Positions 11,700 to 22,693 of a stretch of 64,000 nt of DNA are shown one piece after another. A model generated the notes under the pieces. That model was given only the letters and a program-made list of their open reading frames with translations, was not told where the DNA came from and did not search any database. Made by a program: the position numbers and the translations under genes. The first letter of the stretch is position 1. Each line of letters starts with the position of its first letter. The stretch comes from Chrysemys picta bellii. Lineage: Eukaryota > Chordata > Testudines > Emydidae. Location of the stretch: positions 63,389,587 through 63,453,586 of the forward strand of contig NC_088797.1 in the NCBI RefSeq assembly GCF_011386835.1, written 5' to 3'.

Positions 11700-11702
11700 T
11701 TC

Positions 11703-12928
11703 TTCCTCTGGCTACCTCTCCCACCATCACCCAAGAGTTTGGTAGTGGAGATAGCCAGGGTTTAGGGGAAACCAGCCAAGTCTCTGGTACTGCATCCTAG
11801 CACTCCGTGCTGGAATTAACGTGCTTGGTGGGTTTACCGGTCCTGGCTGCAATGTTTCACAGGCCACGTGACTACTTCTTTAATTTGATCCTGTTTCCTT
11901 CTTGTCACTAAGAGGACCAGATCTTAGAAGGTTGTCTCATGCATTTTGCATTGCTATGACCTAGCTGGCCTAAAGCATAGATACCTATGTCAGAGCCCAT
12001 TTGATCTGAGGAAGGGCCACGTCTGCCTTTCCCAGGAATGTTTCTTTTCCAGACGTATGAAAGCCAGACACATAGTCTCTCCTCTATACATGTACAAAGC
12101 AACTGTTGCTTTGGTCTGTCAGTCCTGCAGAAACTGTTTCCAAGACATGAACTCAAACTCTTTCACTGCTAAAAAAAGATTTCTTTTGCAATGTCCCTTA
12201 TTTGAGCTGGTCGCAATTAAGGATTTTGATTTTGGGAGGTGCTTTATCCCTCCATTACAGTTAATAACAAACCTTTTGGTGATTCCCTGTTGCTTCAATG
12301 GCCCTTTGAGGTCCGTGGATAGCTGGTAGCAATAAGGCTACCCTACTTTACACCAGAGACTGGGTCAGCTCAGAATACCCTGAAGGTACTAAGATAGCTT
12401 AAGGTTCTTAACACGCCCCTTTCTGATTTGCACCAAGCACAGTTCATCGACAACTCAGAATCTTTAGAGAAGGGAAATTTAATTAAAGTACCTTGTAATT
12501 CTGCTTCTCTGAAAGTACCCTTGTAATGGTCTCTAGGCCTTAAAACGAATGAGATCTCTCCTTGGCTGTACTGCCTTATCTTAGGTTTGCAGGTGTAATG
12601 GTTAGTGATCTTTCTCAGGGGACAGAAATGGTCTCAGGGAGGCACTCTGAAATTCATGAAGGAGCACATGCAGTTGGTTCCATGGTTGGAGTTCCATGAA
12701 CGGGGTGGACTAGAACCTCCCTTCATCTTCAGTGTGAGGAAAATCATGGTAGCCCCTGGTGATTCTAGCCAGTTTCTCTCTCTTGGAAGCAGGCGAGCAA
12801 AGCAGGCTGGGAAATGTAGGCTGTCTGGGCAACCATGCTGTAGTCCCAGCCCTGTCTTATTCATAATTTTGTAAAGACTTCTTTAACAATTATATTGAAG
12901 CATACACCTCTGAAGAGTTTTTGAATTA
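11703..12928 (+). other. TUBGCP2 intron segment, unassigned
   Basis: Holds a 127-codon open frame (11946-12329) with a CxxC pair, which I cannot match to any family. No splice sites in phase with the neighbouring TUBGCP2 exons. Otherwise nothing recognised. Confidence 0.4.
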
Positions 12929-14660
12929 ACATAAGAACAGCCATACTGGGTCAGACCAAAGGTCCATCTAGCCCAGTATCCTGTCTTCTGACAGTGGCCA
13001 ATGCCAGGTGCCCCAGAGAGAATTAATAGAACAGGTAATCATCAAGTGATCCATTCCCTGTGATCCATTCCCTGTCACCCATTCCCAGCTTTTGGCAAAC
13101 AGAGGCTATGGACGCCATCCCTGCCCATCCTAGATAATTACCATTGATGGACCTATACTCCATGAATTTATCTAGTTCTTTTTTGAACCCTATTATAGTC
13201 TTGGCCTTCACAACATCCTCTAGCAAAGAGTTCCACAGGTTGACTGTGCGTTGTGTGAAGAAATACTTCCTTTTGTTTGTTTTAAACCTGCTGCCTACTA
13301 ATTTCATTTGGTGACCCTTGGCTCTTATGTTATGAGAAGGAGTAAATAACACTTCCTTATTTACTTTCTCCACACCAGTCATGATTTTATAGACCTCTAT
13401 CTCATCCTCCCTTAGTCATCTCTTTTCCAAACTGAAAAGTCCCAACCTTATTAATCTCTCCTCATACCGATGCCATTCCATAAACCTAATTATTTGTGTT
13501 GCCCTTTATTGAACCTTTTCCAATTCCAGTATATCCTTTTTGAGACAGGGTAACCACATCTGCACGCAGTATTCAAGATGTGGGCGTACCATGGATTTAT
13601 ATAGAGGCAATATGATATTTCTGTCTTTTTATCTATCCCCTTTCTTAATGATTCCGAACATTCTGTTTGCTTTTTGACTGCTTTTTTGAGTGGATGTTTT
13701 CAGAGAACTATCCACAATGACTCAAAGATCTCTTTCTTGAGTGGTAACAGCTAATTTAGACCCCATCATTTTATATGTGTAGTTGGGATTATGTTTTCCA
13801 ATGTGCATCACTTTGCAGATGAAATTCAATGTTGAGAAATGCAATTTTGTTGCCCAGTCACCCAGTTTTGAGAGACCCTTTTGTAGCTCTTCGCAGTCTG
13901 CCTGGGACTTAACTATCTTGAATAGTTTTGTATCATCTGCAAATATTTCCACCACACCTTTTACCCCTTTTTCCAGATCATTAATGACTAAGTTGAATAG
14001 GACTGGTCCCAATACAGACCCCTGGGGGACAACACTATTTACCTCTCTCCATTCTAAAAAACTAAAATTCTAGTAGATTGATGAGGCATGATTTCCCTTT
14101 ACAAAAACCATGTTGACTCTTCCCCAATAAATTATGTTTATCTATGTGTCTGACAATTTTGTTCTTTACTATAGTTTCAACCGGTTTGCCGGGTACTGGA
14201 GTCAGGTTTACCGGCCTGTAATTGCCGGGATCACCTCTGGAGCCGTTTTTAAAAATTGGAGTCACATTAGCTATCCTCCAGTCATTTAGTACAGAAGCTG
14301 ATTTAAATGATAGGTTACAGACTTCAGTTAGTAGTTCTGCAATTTCACATTTGAGTTCCTTCAGAACTCTTGGATGAATACCATCTGGTCCTGGTGATTT
14401 ATTACTGTTTAGTTTATCAATTTGTTCCAAAACCTCTTCTAATGACACCTCAATCTGGGACAGTTCTTCAGATTTGTCACCTAAAAAGAATGATTCAGGT
14501 TTGGCAATCTCCCTTACATCCTCAGCTGTGAAGACCGATGCAAATAATTCATGTAGTTTCTCCGCAATGGCCTTGTCCTTGAGTGCTCCTTTATCATCTC
14601 GATTGTCCAATGGCTCCACTGGTTGTTTATCTGGGAGCCTATGGACATGTCCTCCCAAAA
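12929..14660 (-). mobile_element. CR1 LINE copy B (5'-truncated, RT only)
   Basis: The 3' end is at the left (acataagaacagccatactg). The - strand coding remnants are the RT N-terminal half (14062-14658, NSNKSPGPDGIHPRVLKEL and NYRPVNLTPVPGKPVE), the catalytic FADDTKLFK (about 13930) and the C-terminal part (13023-13382). No endonuclease is present. The palm segment between about 14010 and 14070 is deleted. This is a different CR1 subfamily from copy A. Confidence 0.88.
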
Positions 14661-15344
14661 AGACAGTTAGGCTTAAATAAATACACCAGGTAACAGCACT
14701 TGTCCTTTATCTGGTCCAAAGACATGCCTGGTTGTTGTTTTGCCTGTGAATACTGTCTTCCAGAGTCAGGATTATAGCTGCTGACTATTGACTAAAATAT
14801 TTTTTACCATTTCCACTCTTCTCATGTTAGTTCTGCAGAGCCAGTACTGTATATCTATGGTAGAGGAAGCTTGCTTATACCTCAGCAACATTGTAAACTA
14901 CATTCTCTTTGTAGATTACTTATTACTGGTGATGAAATACAAGCAAAATCCCAGCTTCAGTCTCAGAGCCCAAGTGGAGTTTGCAGGGCTGACAGCTAGA
15001 TAAGCCACCTTTCTCCAGACAACCTGAGCAAACTTACTCTAAATGGATGAATATGGACCCCCACCGTTCTATTTTTGATTTAGTTTGTTTAGCGTATAAC
15101 TGCACCATAAGTGACTTGTTCGAGTATTTGAATTTCTCAGGGTTTTACTTTGGTGCGAAAAACAATATTTTAAAGTCTTCATTGAACCAGTAATATGCTT
15201 GTAGTCTACCATACAGACATTACTCCCTTATCTTATTAAATTCTATCCTAATAACAAATGCACAATAATTCATGCTGGATTTATCACCAAGATTAGAAGA
15301 TAGTGACACCAAATAAATGTTTTGAAGCGTTTTCTTTGTATTCA
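14661..15344 (+). other. intron segment with nothing recognised
   Basis: AT-rich intronic sequence between CR1 copy B and DIRS copy 3. No gene or nameable repeat seen. Confidence 0.45.
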
Positions 15345-15388
15345 AGTCCCACGCACAGGAACGTGAACCACCCACGGGACGGGGACCA

Positions 15389-17100
15389 GTGCAAGACCGC
15401 ACCTCCCCTCCAGCTCAACAGCCAGCACCGTTGACTCTGGGCCCATGGGAAGGATTGTTGAGTCCGGTGCCACTGGAGGAGATCCAGGTGGAGGGTTTGG
15501 ACCTCCCTTCCACGCCCTGGAACACTGACAGGTCCACACTCCCCCGACCACGGTGCCACTGCACTGGTTCCAAGGCCCCAAAAGACTCAGAGGCCACTGG
15601 TGCAGTCCAGAGGCAAGCAGGCTATGACTCAGCAATGATCCACATTGCCCTGGCACCGACGGGCATAGTGTTGCCATGGTCCCTGCATGCAGAGTCCGAA
15701 TCAGACACTTACTCATGTGTGTCCCGGAGAGGTCGACACTGTAGCTGCCGGCACTCGCAGACAGTGGGGATGACCCAGACTTTCCCCCCAGTACTGTGGC
15801 TAACACAATGGCAAGTACCGGCTCAGATGCTGACTCAGTGGCCCTTCTGGACCCCATGGACTTACCACCCCTCCCAGGGGTCCGCCTCGGTACGCACCTT
15901 TTCGGTCGCGTCTGAGAGAAGGACTACATTTAGGGCCAGGGATTTCTCCCAGGCATCAGCCTCCGCTACCACCACCAGCGCCACAATTGGTACTGCGCCT
16001 GGCACTGACAGCAGAGCCGGCACTGTACCTGGCACCACAGCTACACTCAGTACCACGGACAGTACCGTGACCGCCGCCGCGACTAGTACTGGCGCTGGCA
16101 CCGAGGCGGACACTGACTTGGGGGCTGAGCCACAGTGTTTTGAGCAGCCGGGTGGACAGGAGGGCCTCTCCCATGTTCAGGACTCCTCATCATCGTCTCC
16201 AGATGAGGCAGTGGCAAGAACATCCTCGGGCCCTCCTCTTCCTGAAAGCAGAGTCCACCTTGAACTTCTGAGGCGGGTCGCTCAACCTCGGGATACAGAT
16301 GGAGGAAGTCACCGAGGTGTCCGATCCAATGGTGGATGTTTTATCCCCAGCAGGACCCACCAGGGTGGCCCTTCCCCTAATAAAGACCATTCAGGAGAAC
16401 AAAAAAACTTTGTCAAACACCATCCTCTCTGGCTCCCACAGCTAAGGCATTTGAGAGAAAGTAATTTGCTATGAATCTTTGTTTACCCACGCCCTGCCAG
16501 ACTCATTGGTAGTGGCGGCCATTAACGTGAGGGAGAGGCAAGAGCCTACCCCTCGAGCTAAGGACGCAAAGAAGCTGGACCTCTTCGGAAGGAAGATGTA
16601 TTCCACCGGAGGGTTCCAGCTTCATATCGCAAACCAACAAGCGATCCTTAGCCATTATAACTTTAAGACAAGGGATGCAATGTCCAAATTTTCAGTCCGG
16701 ATTCTAAGCCGGAATTCTCAGCTCTCGTTGATGAGTGCAAGATAGTCGCCAGCATGTCGCTGTGAGTGGCATTAGACTCAATAGACTCCGCAACGCAGAC
16801 GACGTCTTCGGGCATTGCAATGCGCCCTTGCTTATGGCTGCAGGCCTTGGGCCTCCCTGGGGAGGTCCAACAGATAATTCAGGACCTACTGTTTGAGGGG
16901 GCCGCATTATTTTCAGAGAAAATGGACTCGAGACTCCACGGTTTGAAAGATTCCCAAGTCACTCTGAGATCGCTGGGACTGCACACCCCTGCCACCCATT
17001 ATAGACAATTTAGGCCTCAACCCCCGACACAACCATACCAGGGGCAGTCTAGGCAGGACCAGAGCCGTAGGCATCCCAGAAATCAGAACCACCATTCCCA
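15389..17100 (+). pseudogene. DIRS copy 3 gag-like ORF
   Basis: A 361-codon open frame (15389-16474) is Ser/Thr/Pro/Gly-rich with low-complexity repeats such as GTAPGTDSRAGTVPGTT, then an acidic Ser-rich patch (DSSSSSPDEAVA). After a frame change it continues at 16479 (LDLFGRKMYSTGGFQL, ANQQAILSHYNFKTRDAM) and at 16766 (DSIDSATQTTSSGIAM). Copies 1 and 4 share this plan. It ends in a Pro/Gln/Arg-rich basic stretch before RT. Frameshifts near 16476 and 16740 break it. Confidence 0.78.
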
Positions 17101-17219
17101 ACCCCCGAATAATGGGATTTGGGTAATCCAGGCAGCCACCAGGCTCTGGGCAGACCTTTTGAGGATGCGCTCAAGGGCGTTATACCAACCACTCAACTGG
17201 ATCCCACTTTCCCGTTTTC

Positions 17220-18480
17220 GGAACGTCTGTCCCATTTTTACCGAACATGGTCCCAAATCACCTCAGACCGTTGGGTCCTCTGCATGGTAGAAGTGGGATA
17301 TTGTCTCAAATTTCCTTCGCCCCCCTCCCTCCTGACCCCCTTTCCCGTCCCTCTTCAGGGACTCTTCTTACAAGCAACTTCTCGTCCAGGAGGTACAAAC
17401 TCTCCTATTGGTGGGGGCTGTGGAGGAGGTTCCACTGAAGCTCAGGGGAAAGGGGTTTTACTCCTGGTATTTCCTGATACCGAAAGCAAAAGGGGGCCTC
17501 AGACCCAGCTTGGACCCGTACAGTCTGAACAAGTTCATGAAGAAACTAAAGTTTCAAACAGTCTCTTTGGCCACTATCATCCCCTCCCTGGATCCAGGAG
17601 ATTGGTATGCTGCCCTCGACTTTGAAGGACGCATACTTCCACCTTTCCGTAATCCTGCCCCACAGGTGCTTCTTAAGGTTTACAGTCAGGAGTTCCCACT
17701 ACCAATTCACAGTACTACCTTTCGGCCTATCATCAGCACCTTGAGTGTTCACCAAATGTATGTCCGTCGTGGCCGCTTTTCTGCGGAAAAGGCAGGTTCA
17801 GGTATTTCCTTACGTAGATGACTGGCTAGTCAAGGGCCAGTCCAGAACACAAGTGGATCAGCATGTCTCCCTCATAAGATCCACCTTCAATGCATTGGGC
17901 CTCCTCCTAAACACTCAAAAGTCAACGCTCACCCCTCCTCAGAGAATAGAGTTCATAGGGGCAGTGCTAGACTCAACACAGGCCAGAGCATTCTTGTCTC
18001 AATCCCGCTTCCAGGCCATTCACGACATCATACAGGACCTCAAATGATTCCCTATAACCACAGTAAGGAGTTGCTTAAAACTCTGCATCTTGCACATATG
18101 TAGTGCAACATGCGAGGCTCAGACTCAGACCTCGCCAAGCTTGGCTAGCATTGGTGTATCAACCAAGCAGGCACAGTCTAGACATGGTGGTTACCCTTCC
18201 ACCGGAGGTTCTCAAGTCTCTTCACTGGTGGTTCGACCTGCACTTGGTGTGTGCAGGGGTTGCGTTTTCCAAACCTTGTCCATCCCTATGTCTGACCACA
18301 CATGCCTCTACCATGGGGTAGGGGCAACACCTTGGGGAGCACAGAACTCAGGGCCTCTGGTCTCAGGAGGAACTGATGCTTCACATCAATGTAAGGAAGC
18401 TCAGGCAGTCTGACTGGCATGTCAGTCCTTTCAGCCTCTCCTGGAGGGCAAATGCACATTGGCCCCGACAGACACTACAA
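17220..18480 (+). pseudogene. DIRS copy 3 reverse transcriptase and RNase H start
   Basis: Frames 17119-17625, 17408-17821 and 17745-18047 carry GFYSWYFLIPKAKGGLRPSLD and the catalytic box YVDD at 17811-17822 (intact), then LLLNTQKSTLTPPQRIEFIG. The RNase H part (ending about 18480) is in frame tatters. The hAT element follows at 18497. Confidence 0.83.
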
Positions 18481-18496
18481 CAGTGATGTTTTAGAT

Positions 18497-18809
18497 CAGG
18501 GGTCAGCAACGTTTGGCACCCTGGCCGGCTAGACCAGTTTATTTACCTGCTGACGTGGCAGGTTCAGCCGATCGCGGCCTCCACTGGCCGCGGTTCGCCG
18601 TCCCAGGCCAATGGGGGCGGTGGGAAGCGGCGCAGGCGAGGGATGTGCTGGCCACGGCTTCCCGCCGCCTCCATTGGCCCAGTACGGTGAACCGCAGCCA
18701 GTGGGGGCCGCGATCGGCCAAACCTGCTGCGTCAGCAGGTAAATAAACTGGCCCGGCCCACCAGGGTGCTTACCCTGGCGAGCCGCGTGCCAAACGTTGC
18801 CGACCCCTG
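18497..18809. mobile_element. hAT-like palindromic MITE (313 bp)
   Basis: Terminal inverted repeats begin caggggtcagcaacgtttgg and end ccaaacgttgccgacccctg. The 8 bp ttttagat stands at 18489-18496 and again at 18810-18817, an exact target-site duplication of hAT length. The interior is a near-palindrome too (tttatttacctgctgacg at the left, its reverse complement near 18740), GC-rich with many CpGs. It splits the RNase H region of DIRS copy 3, so it is younger. Confidence 0.92.
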
Positions 18810-18817
18810 TTTTAGAT

Positions 18818-19020
18818 CAACAGATGGGGGGAGCACACTCCTCTCCCCTGTGTCAGGAAGCCCTCAAGCTCTGGGAGTTCTGCATAGCACACTCCATGCT
18901 TTTGGAAGCGTCCTGTCTTCCAGGGTCGCAGAATGACCTAGCAGACCACCTCAGCAGGTCATTTCACAATCACAAGTGGTCTGTCGTGGTTGAACCTGCT
19001 ACAGCTCACATACTTAGACC
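18818..19020 (+). pseudogene. DIRS copy 3 RNase H end
   Basis: Continues the RNase H frame after the hAT element: CQEALKLWEFCIAHSM, then CLPGSQNDLADHLSRSF. Corresponds to 2170-2310 in copy 1. The following 430 bp of copy 1 have no counterpart here. Confidence 0.75.
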
Positions 19021-19990
19021 CCATTAGAGAGGTTCTTCTGGGTAGCAGAACACCTTCAACTAGAGTGACTTACCTAGCCAAGTGGAAGAGATTTGCGATT
19101 TGGTGCTCGCAGAGTCGTATCCCTCCAACAGAATCATCGGTCACCTTTATCTTGGACCACCTCCTAAAGCTGAAACAGCAGGGCTTGTCTCACTCCTCAA
19201 TAAAGGTTCACCTGGCTGCTATCTCAGCTTTTCACCCAGGAGAGCATGGACGCACCATCTTCACTAATGAAATGGTGCGGCGGTTCCTCAAGGGGTTGGA
19301 CAGATTATATCCTCATATTCAGCAGCCCACCTCCCACGTGGGACCTTAATTAGGTACTCTCGAGGCTGATGGGGCCCCCATTCGAGCCCCTAGCGACCTG
19401 TTCCCTTCTCTACCTTTCCTACAAGGTGGCCTTTTTGGTTGCAATAACATCAGCCAGAAGGGTGTCCGAGCTCAAGGCTCTCACATCCCACCCCCCATAT
19501 GCCATTTCTTACAAAGATAAGGTGCAACTGCGACCTCACCCGGTGTTCCTCCTGAAGGTGGTCTCGAATTTCCATGCCAATCAAGACATAGTCCTTCCGG
19601 TCTTTTTCCCGAAACCCCATGCCAATACTCGCGAGCAGAGCTCCATTCCTTGAATGTGCGGCATGCATTGGCCTTTTATGTTGAACAAATAAGCAGTTCC
19701 GCAAGTCAAACCAGCTATTTGTTGCGGTAGCGGACAGGGTGAAAGGCCTCCCAGTGTCCACACAAAGGATATCGTCGTGGATCACATCCCGTATCCGGGT
19801 TTGCTACGATCTCGCAAAGGTCCCTGCCCCCACTCTGACTGCACGCTCCACCAGAGCTCAGGCATCTTCGTCGGCCTTCCTGGCCCGGGGACCAATCCAG
19901 GAGATATGTAGAGCGGCTACGTGGTCTTCAGTCCACACCTTCATTTGACATTACTCAATCACCCAGCACACCAGGGACGATGCAGTGTTC
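18990..19990 (+). pseudogene. DIRS copy 3 tyrosine recombinase
   Basis: The frame 18990-19349 has SRTPSTRVTYLAKWKRF and VHLAAISAFHPGEHGRT. The frame 19369-19653 has box I SARRVSELKAL. The frame 19739-19948 has the HxxR region as RSTRAQASSSAFLA (His changed to Arg) and ICRAATWSSVHTFI. A TGA stop sits immediately before the HY that carries the candidate nucleophile Tyr. It looks like a CGA to TGA change. Frameshifts separate the three parts. Confidence 0.82.
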
Positions 19991-20106
19991 AACCGGGCTG
20001 TGATTTAATCAGCGATTCCATAAACTCCAACCCCCCCTCCTACGTAAGGCTTGGGAGTCACCTAATTGTAATCGATACGAGCAAGCACTCGAAGAAGAAA
20101 AAATGG

Positions 20107-20404
20107 TTACTCACCTTCTCATAACTGTTGTTCTTTGAGATGTGTTGCTCATATCCATTCCAACCCCATCTGCCTTCCCCTCTGTCGGAGTATCCTGCAA
20201 GAAGGAACTGGAGAGGCAGCGGGTTGGCAGGGCCCTACATGTGGCGCCATGAAGGCGCGACTCCAGGGTGCTCCAGAGCCGATCCAATGGATGCTGCTAA
20301 GAGAAAAACCTTCTGGCGAACTGTGCACGCGGCATGCACACACATAATTGGAATGAATGTGAGCAACACATCTCGAAGAACAAATTATGAGAAGGTGAGT
20401 AAAC
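20107..20404. repeat. DIRS copy 3 terminal fold-back
   Basis: Arms 20107-20162 and 20349-20404 are reverse complements over about 55 bp with a few mismatches (for example tactcaccttctcataa against ttatgagaaggtgagta). The right arm contains AAG|GTGAGT at 20392-20400. Confidence 0.88.
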
Positions 20405-20518
20405 ATTTTATTTTCTGTCTTCTGGGTGGTTGTCTTCTGTTGTGCTTCACCTGCCTCTCTAAAGTCAATTCCCAGTGATGTTGCCATATCTGAGCTTGCT
20501 GCTTGTTGCCTCTTTCAG

Positions 20519-20639
20519 GTTTGCTGGTGCTTTCACACTACGACAGCGGATGTTGAATTTTGTACAGAATATCCAGTATTATATGATGTTTGAAGTGATG
20601 GAACCTACATGGCATATCCTTGAGAAAAACTTGAAATCG
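20519..20639 (+). CDS. TUBGCP2: TUBGCP2 coding exon (second visible)
   Basis: The acceptor is tgcctctttcag and the donor is gtgagt. The exon is 121 nt: one base completing the Trp codon from the previous exon, then 40 codons ending in phase 0. The peptide reads FAGAFTLRQRMLNFVQNI, then YYMMFEVMEPTWHILEKNL, both highly conserved in GCP2 and part of the GCP C-terminal helical domain. A DIRS retrotransposon terminus lies only about 115 bp upstream of this exon. Confidence 0.95.
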
Positions 20640-22549
20640 GTGAGTTTAGTGATTTGACCGGTGGCCAGTTGGACAAGAGTCCCAAGTCACCGAACTGTTA
20701 CTCTTATCCCTTTTGTTTAAGAAAAAATCAGATTTCCGTTACTTAAAGTAAATATTTAAATGTACTGTTCTCCGGAAAACAGTTACTGTATTCCCCACAC
20801 TTACTGCGCCAGAAGAGATTGTTGGGAATTCTTTAAGTGCTGTTCCTGTGGTGATAACATCAGAAGCCTGACAGTGCTTCTGCCTAGAAAGGAAAGAGAC
20901 TTAAGGAGGGGCAGCTAAGGGAATATACTGGTTCCAGACAAGAGTTTTCCAGAAGGACACTTGTCTTACTCCCCATTATTTTATTGCCTTCTTAGAAGTC
21001 TAGATTGGAGTGACTTTCCGTAACAATGTTGTCCCTTGGCATTTGGCTGTTCCAGTGATTGACGTTTACAATGCTAGTTTGATTTTTGTATGTGTTTGTG
21101 CACCAGAACCTGCTAGGAGAATAGTTAACTCCTGCAGAAGAGTTTGCAACACACAATTTTGTGGGAGACGCACAAAAGTAGCTCTTTTTCTTTCCAAAAT
21201 TTATTCCTCCAGAGGCTGTTGCTGTGCAGGCAGACACAGGGCTAAAATTGTTGGTCTCGCCACACCACGGTAGTGCTGACTCTTCTTCTTCACTTTCCAG
21301 CTTTATTATTAATAAAGGCTTTTTCTCTCTTAGAAACACACTTTTCTCTGTGCTCCAGCTCCTGCTTACACCACCATGTGACATGGTGCCAGCAGTGGCT
21401 GGATCCCATCTACCAAGAGAGAAGAAAATAACAGGAACAGAAGAAAGATTTCAATTCCTTTGCATGAGGGGAGAATGGTCCCAGAGTACTGGGATGCAAA
21501 GGTTTTAGACATACCTAGGAATCACTGATGCAGAGTTTTGGCTGACTCTCTGACTGTGACTATGACTAATGATCTCTCTGAATTCTTTTGTATGTTCACT
21601 CCACCCTCCCTGAGGATCCAGAGGACTAGACTTTTGGTCAGGAAGGTTGGGTGACATATACATTGCTTTTGTTATGACAGTCAGTTATGAAACAGAATCA
21701 TCGTAATCACTAATTTGCTATTAAAGGCATGATACAGTCTTGTAAGGGAATTGTCAGCAAGGGTTTAGACCTCCCCAAGCATCTGGGAAAAACTTCCATT
21801 GATTTCAATAAGACATATATTGCACTACATGTTTGGAGCACAGAACTGGCTCTTAATCACACTTTGGGACTGTTTGGGCCAGTTTTTCCCTACCTGGTAT
21901 TCCATGAATTAGGATCACTGAGATTTAGAAATTACGGGAAACTGCAGCCCCTTTCAGGCTGATGTTCTGCGTTGTGCCAATCTACCCCAGTTTTCACCAA
22001 GTTGACTGTCGTAAAAAAGAGCTCTGAAATGGAAAAGGAACCCCTTGGCATAAGGAAAGATAGAACCAACATATCTGACTCATCGGGGAATGGGGTTTAT
22101 CCCTATTCCATTCTAGTTCTGGGAAAGGTTGTGCTTTTGACCCTTGTTGGCTCTGAGAAGTGTAAGCAGATGTCTTGGATGTGTTTGCTATAATACCTTC
22201 TCATGACTCAGTTTGTGTTCTTAATCTCTGCACATCTTGAGTCAGCGCAGAGTTTTATCTGAATGTAAACTTGTTAAAACTTGAAGTCATATCAGTTGAG
22301 ATAACTAAAAACTTGTAAAACCCTACAGAAACAGTATCTCAATCTCATTTTGTTCCCATAATGTATTTCCTGTCTGAGTTTAACCTTATATTTTAAGCAC
22401 TATTATCTTCTCAATATCTCATAGCAATTTTACTTTTTCTTTTTCCATTAATTTATTTCACATCACTAACGATATTTTAAATCTCTGGTAGCAGGTTAGT
22501 GTAAGGAACTGGTTGATGTGTTGTTTATTGTTGTGTTTTCCTATAACAG
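20640..22549 (+). other. TUBGCP2 intron, unassigned
   Basis: Nothing recognised apart from AT-rich sequence. No repeat named and no open frame with support. Confidence 0.45.
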
Positions 22550-22693
22550 GCTTCCAATATTGATGATGTCCTGAGCCATCATACCAGCTTTCTGGATAAC
22601 TGTCTAAAGGACTGCATGCTAACAAATCCTGAGCTGCTGAAGATCTTTTCCAAGCTGATGTCTGTTTGTGTCATGTTCACAAACTGTATGCAG
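22550..22693 (+). CDS. TUBGCP2: TUBGCP2 coding exon (third visible)
   Basis: The acceptor is cctataacag and the donor gtatgg. The exon is 144 nt, 48 codons, phase 0 at both ends. The peptide includes ASNIDDVLSHHTSFLDNCL, then DCMLTNPELLK and KLMSVCVMFTNCMQ, matching the conserved GCP-family segment that carries the NIDDVL-H-FL motif. The reading frame is open throughout. Confidence 0.95.

Larger units (their letters stand above)
5870..11702 (+). mobile_element. DIRS-like copy 2, split by CR1 and hAT insertions
   Basis: The left part (about 5870-6291) is a gag-like remnant: LFGRKLACSS, then a DAADSAARAW-like stretch. It stops inside the segment corresponding to MRSLGMH in copy 1. The right part resumes at about 9636 with RT (WSxxxTDQWV-like), the intact catalytic YLDD at 10047-10058, then tyrosine recombinase from about 10440. 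It ends in the fold-back with arms near 11399-11449 and 11660-11699. CR1 copy A plus a hAT piece separate the halves. A CR1 tail at 10233-10425 replaces the RNase H region. Confidence 0.8.
15345..20404 (+). mobile_element. DIRS-like copy 3, interrupted by a hAT-like element
   Basis: The most complete copy: gag-like region (15389-17100), RT (about 17220-18050), RNase H split by a hAT element (18497-18809), tyrosine recombinase (18990-19990), and the terminal fold-back (arms about 20107-20162 and 20349-20404). Compared with copy 1, about 430 bp between the RNase H end and the recombinase are missing (near 18990). It is in the sense orientation in the TUBGCP2 intron and ends about 115 bp before the exon at 20519. 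The 5' terminal repeat is not seen. Confidence 0.87.

Noticed and set aside
15862..16174. Val/Ala- or Ser-rich - strand open frames opposite the DIRS gag region.
   Set aside because: Mirror frames of a low-complexity Ser/Thr/Pro-rich coding region, with no independent support.
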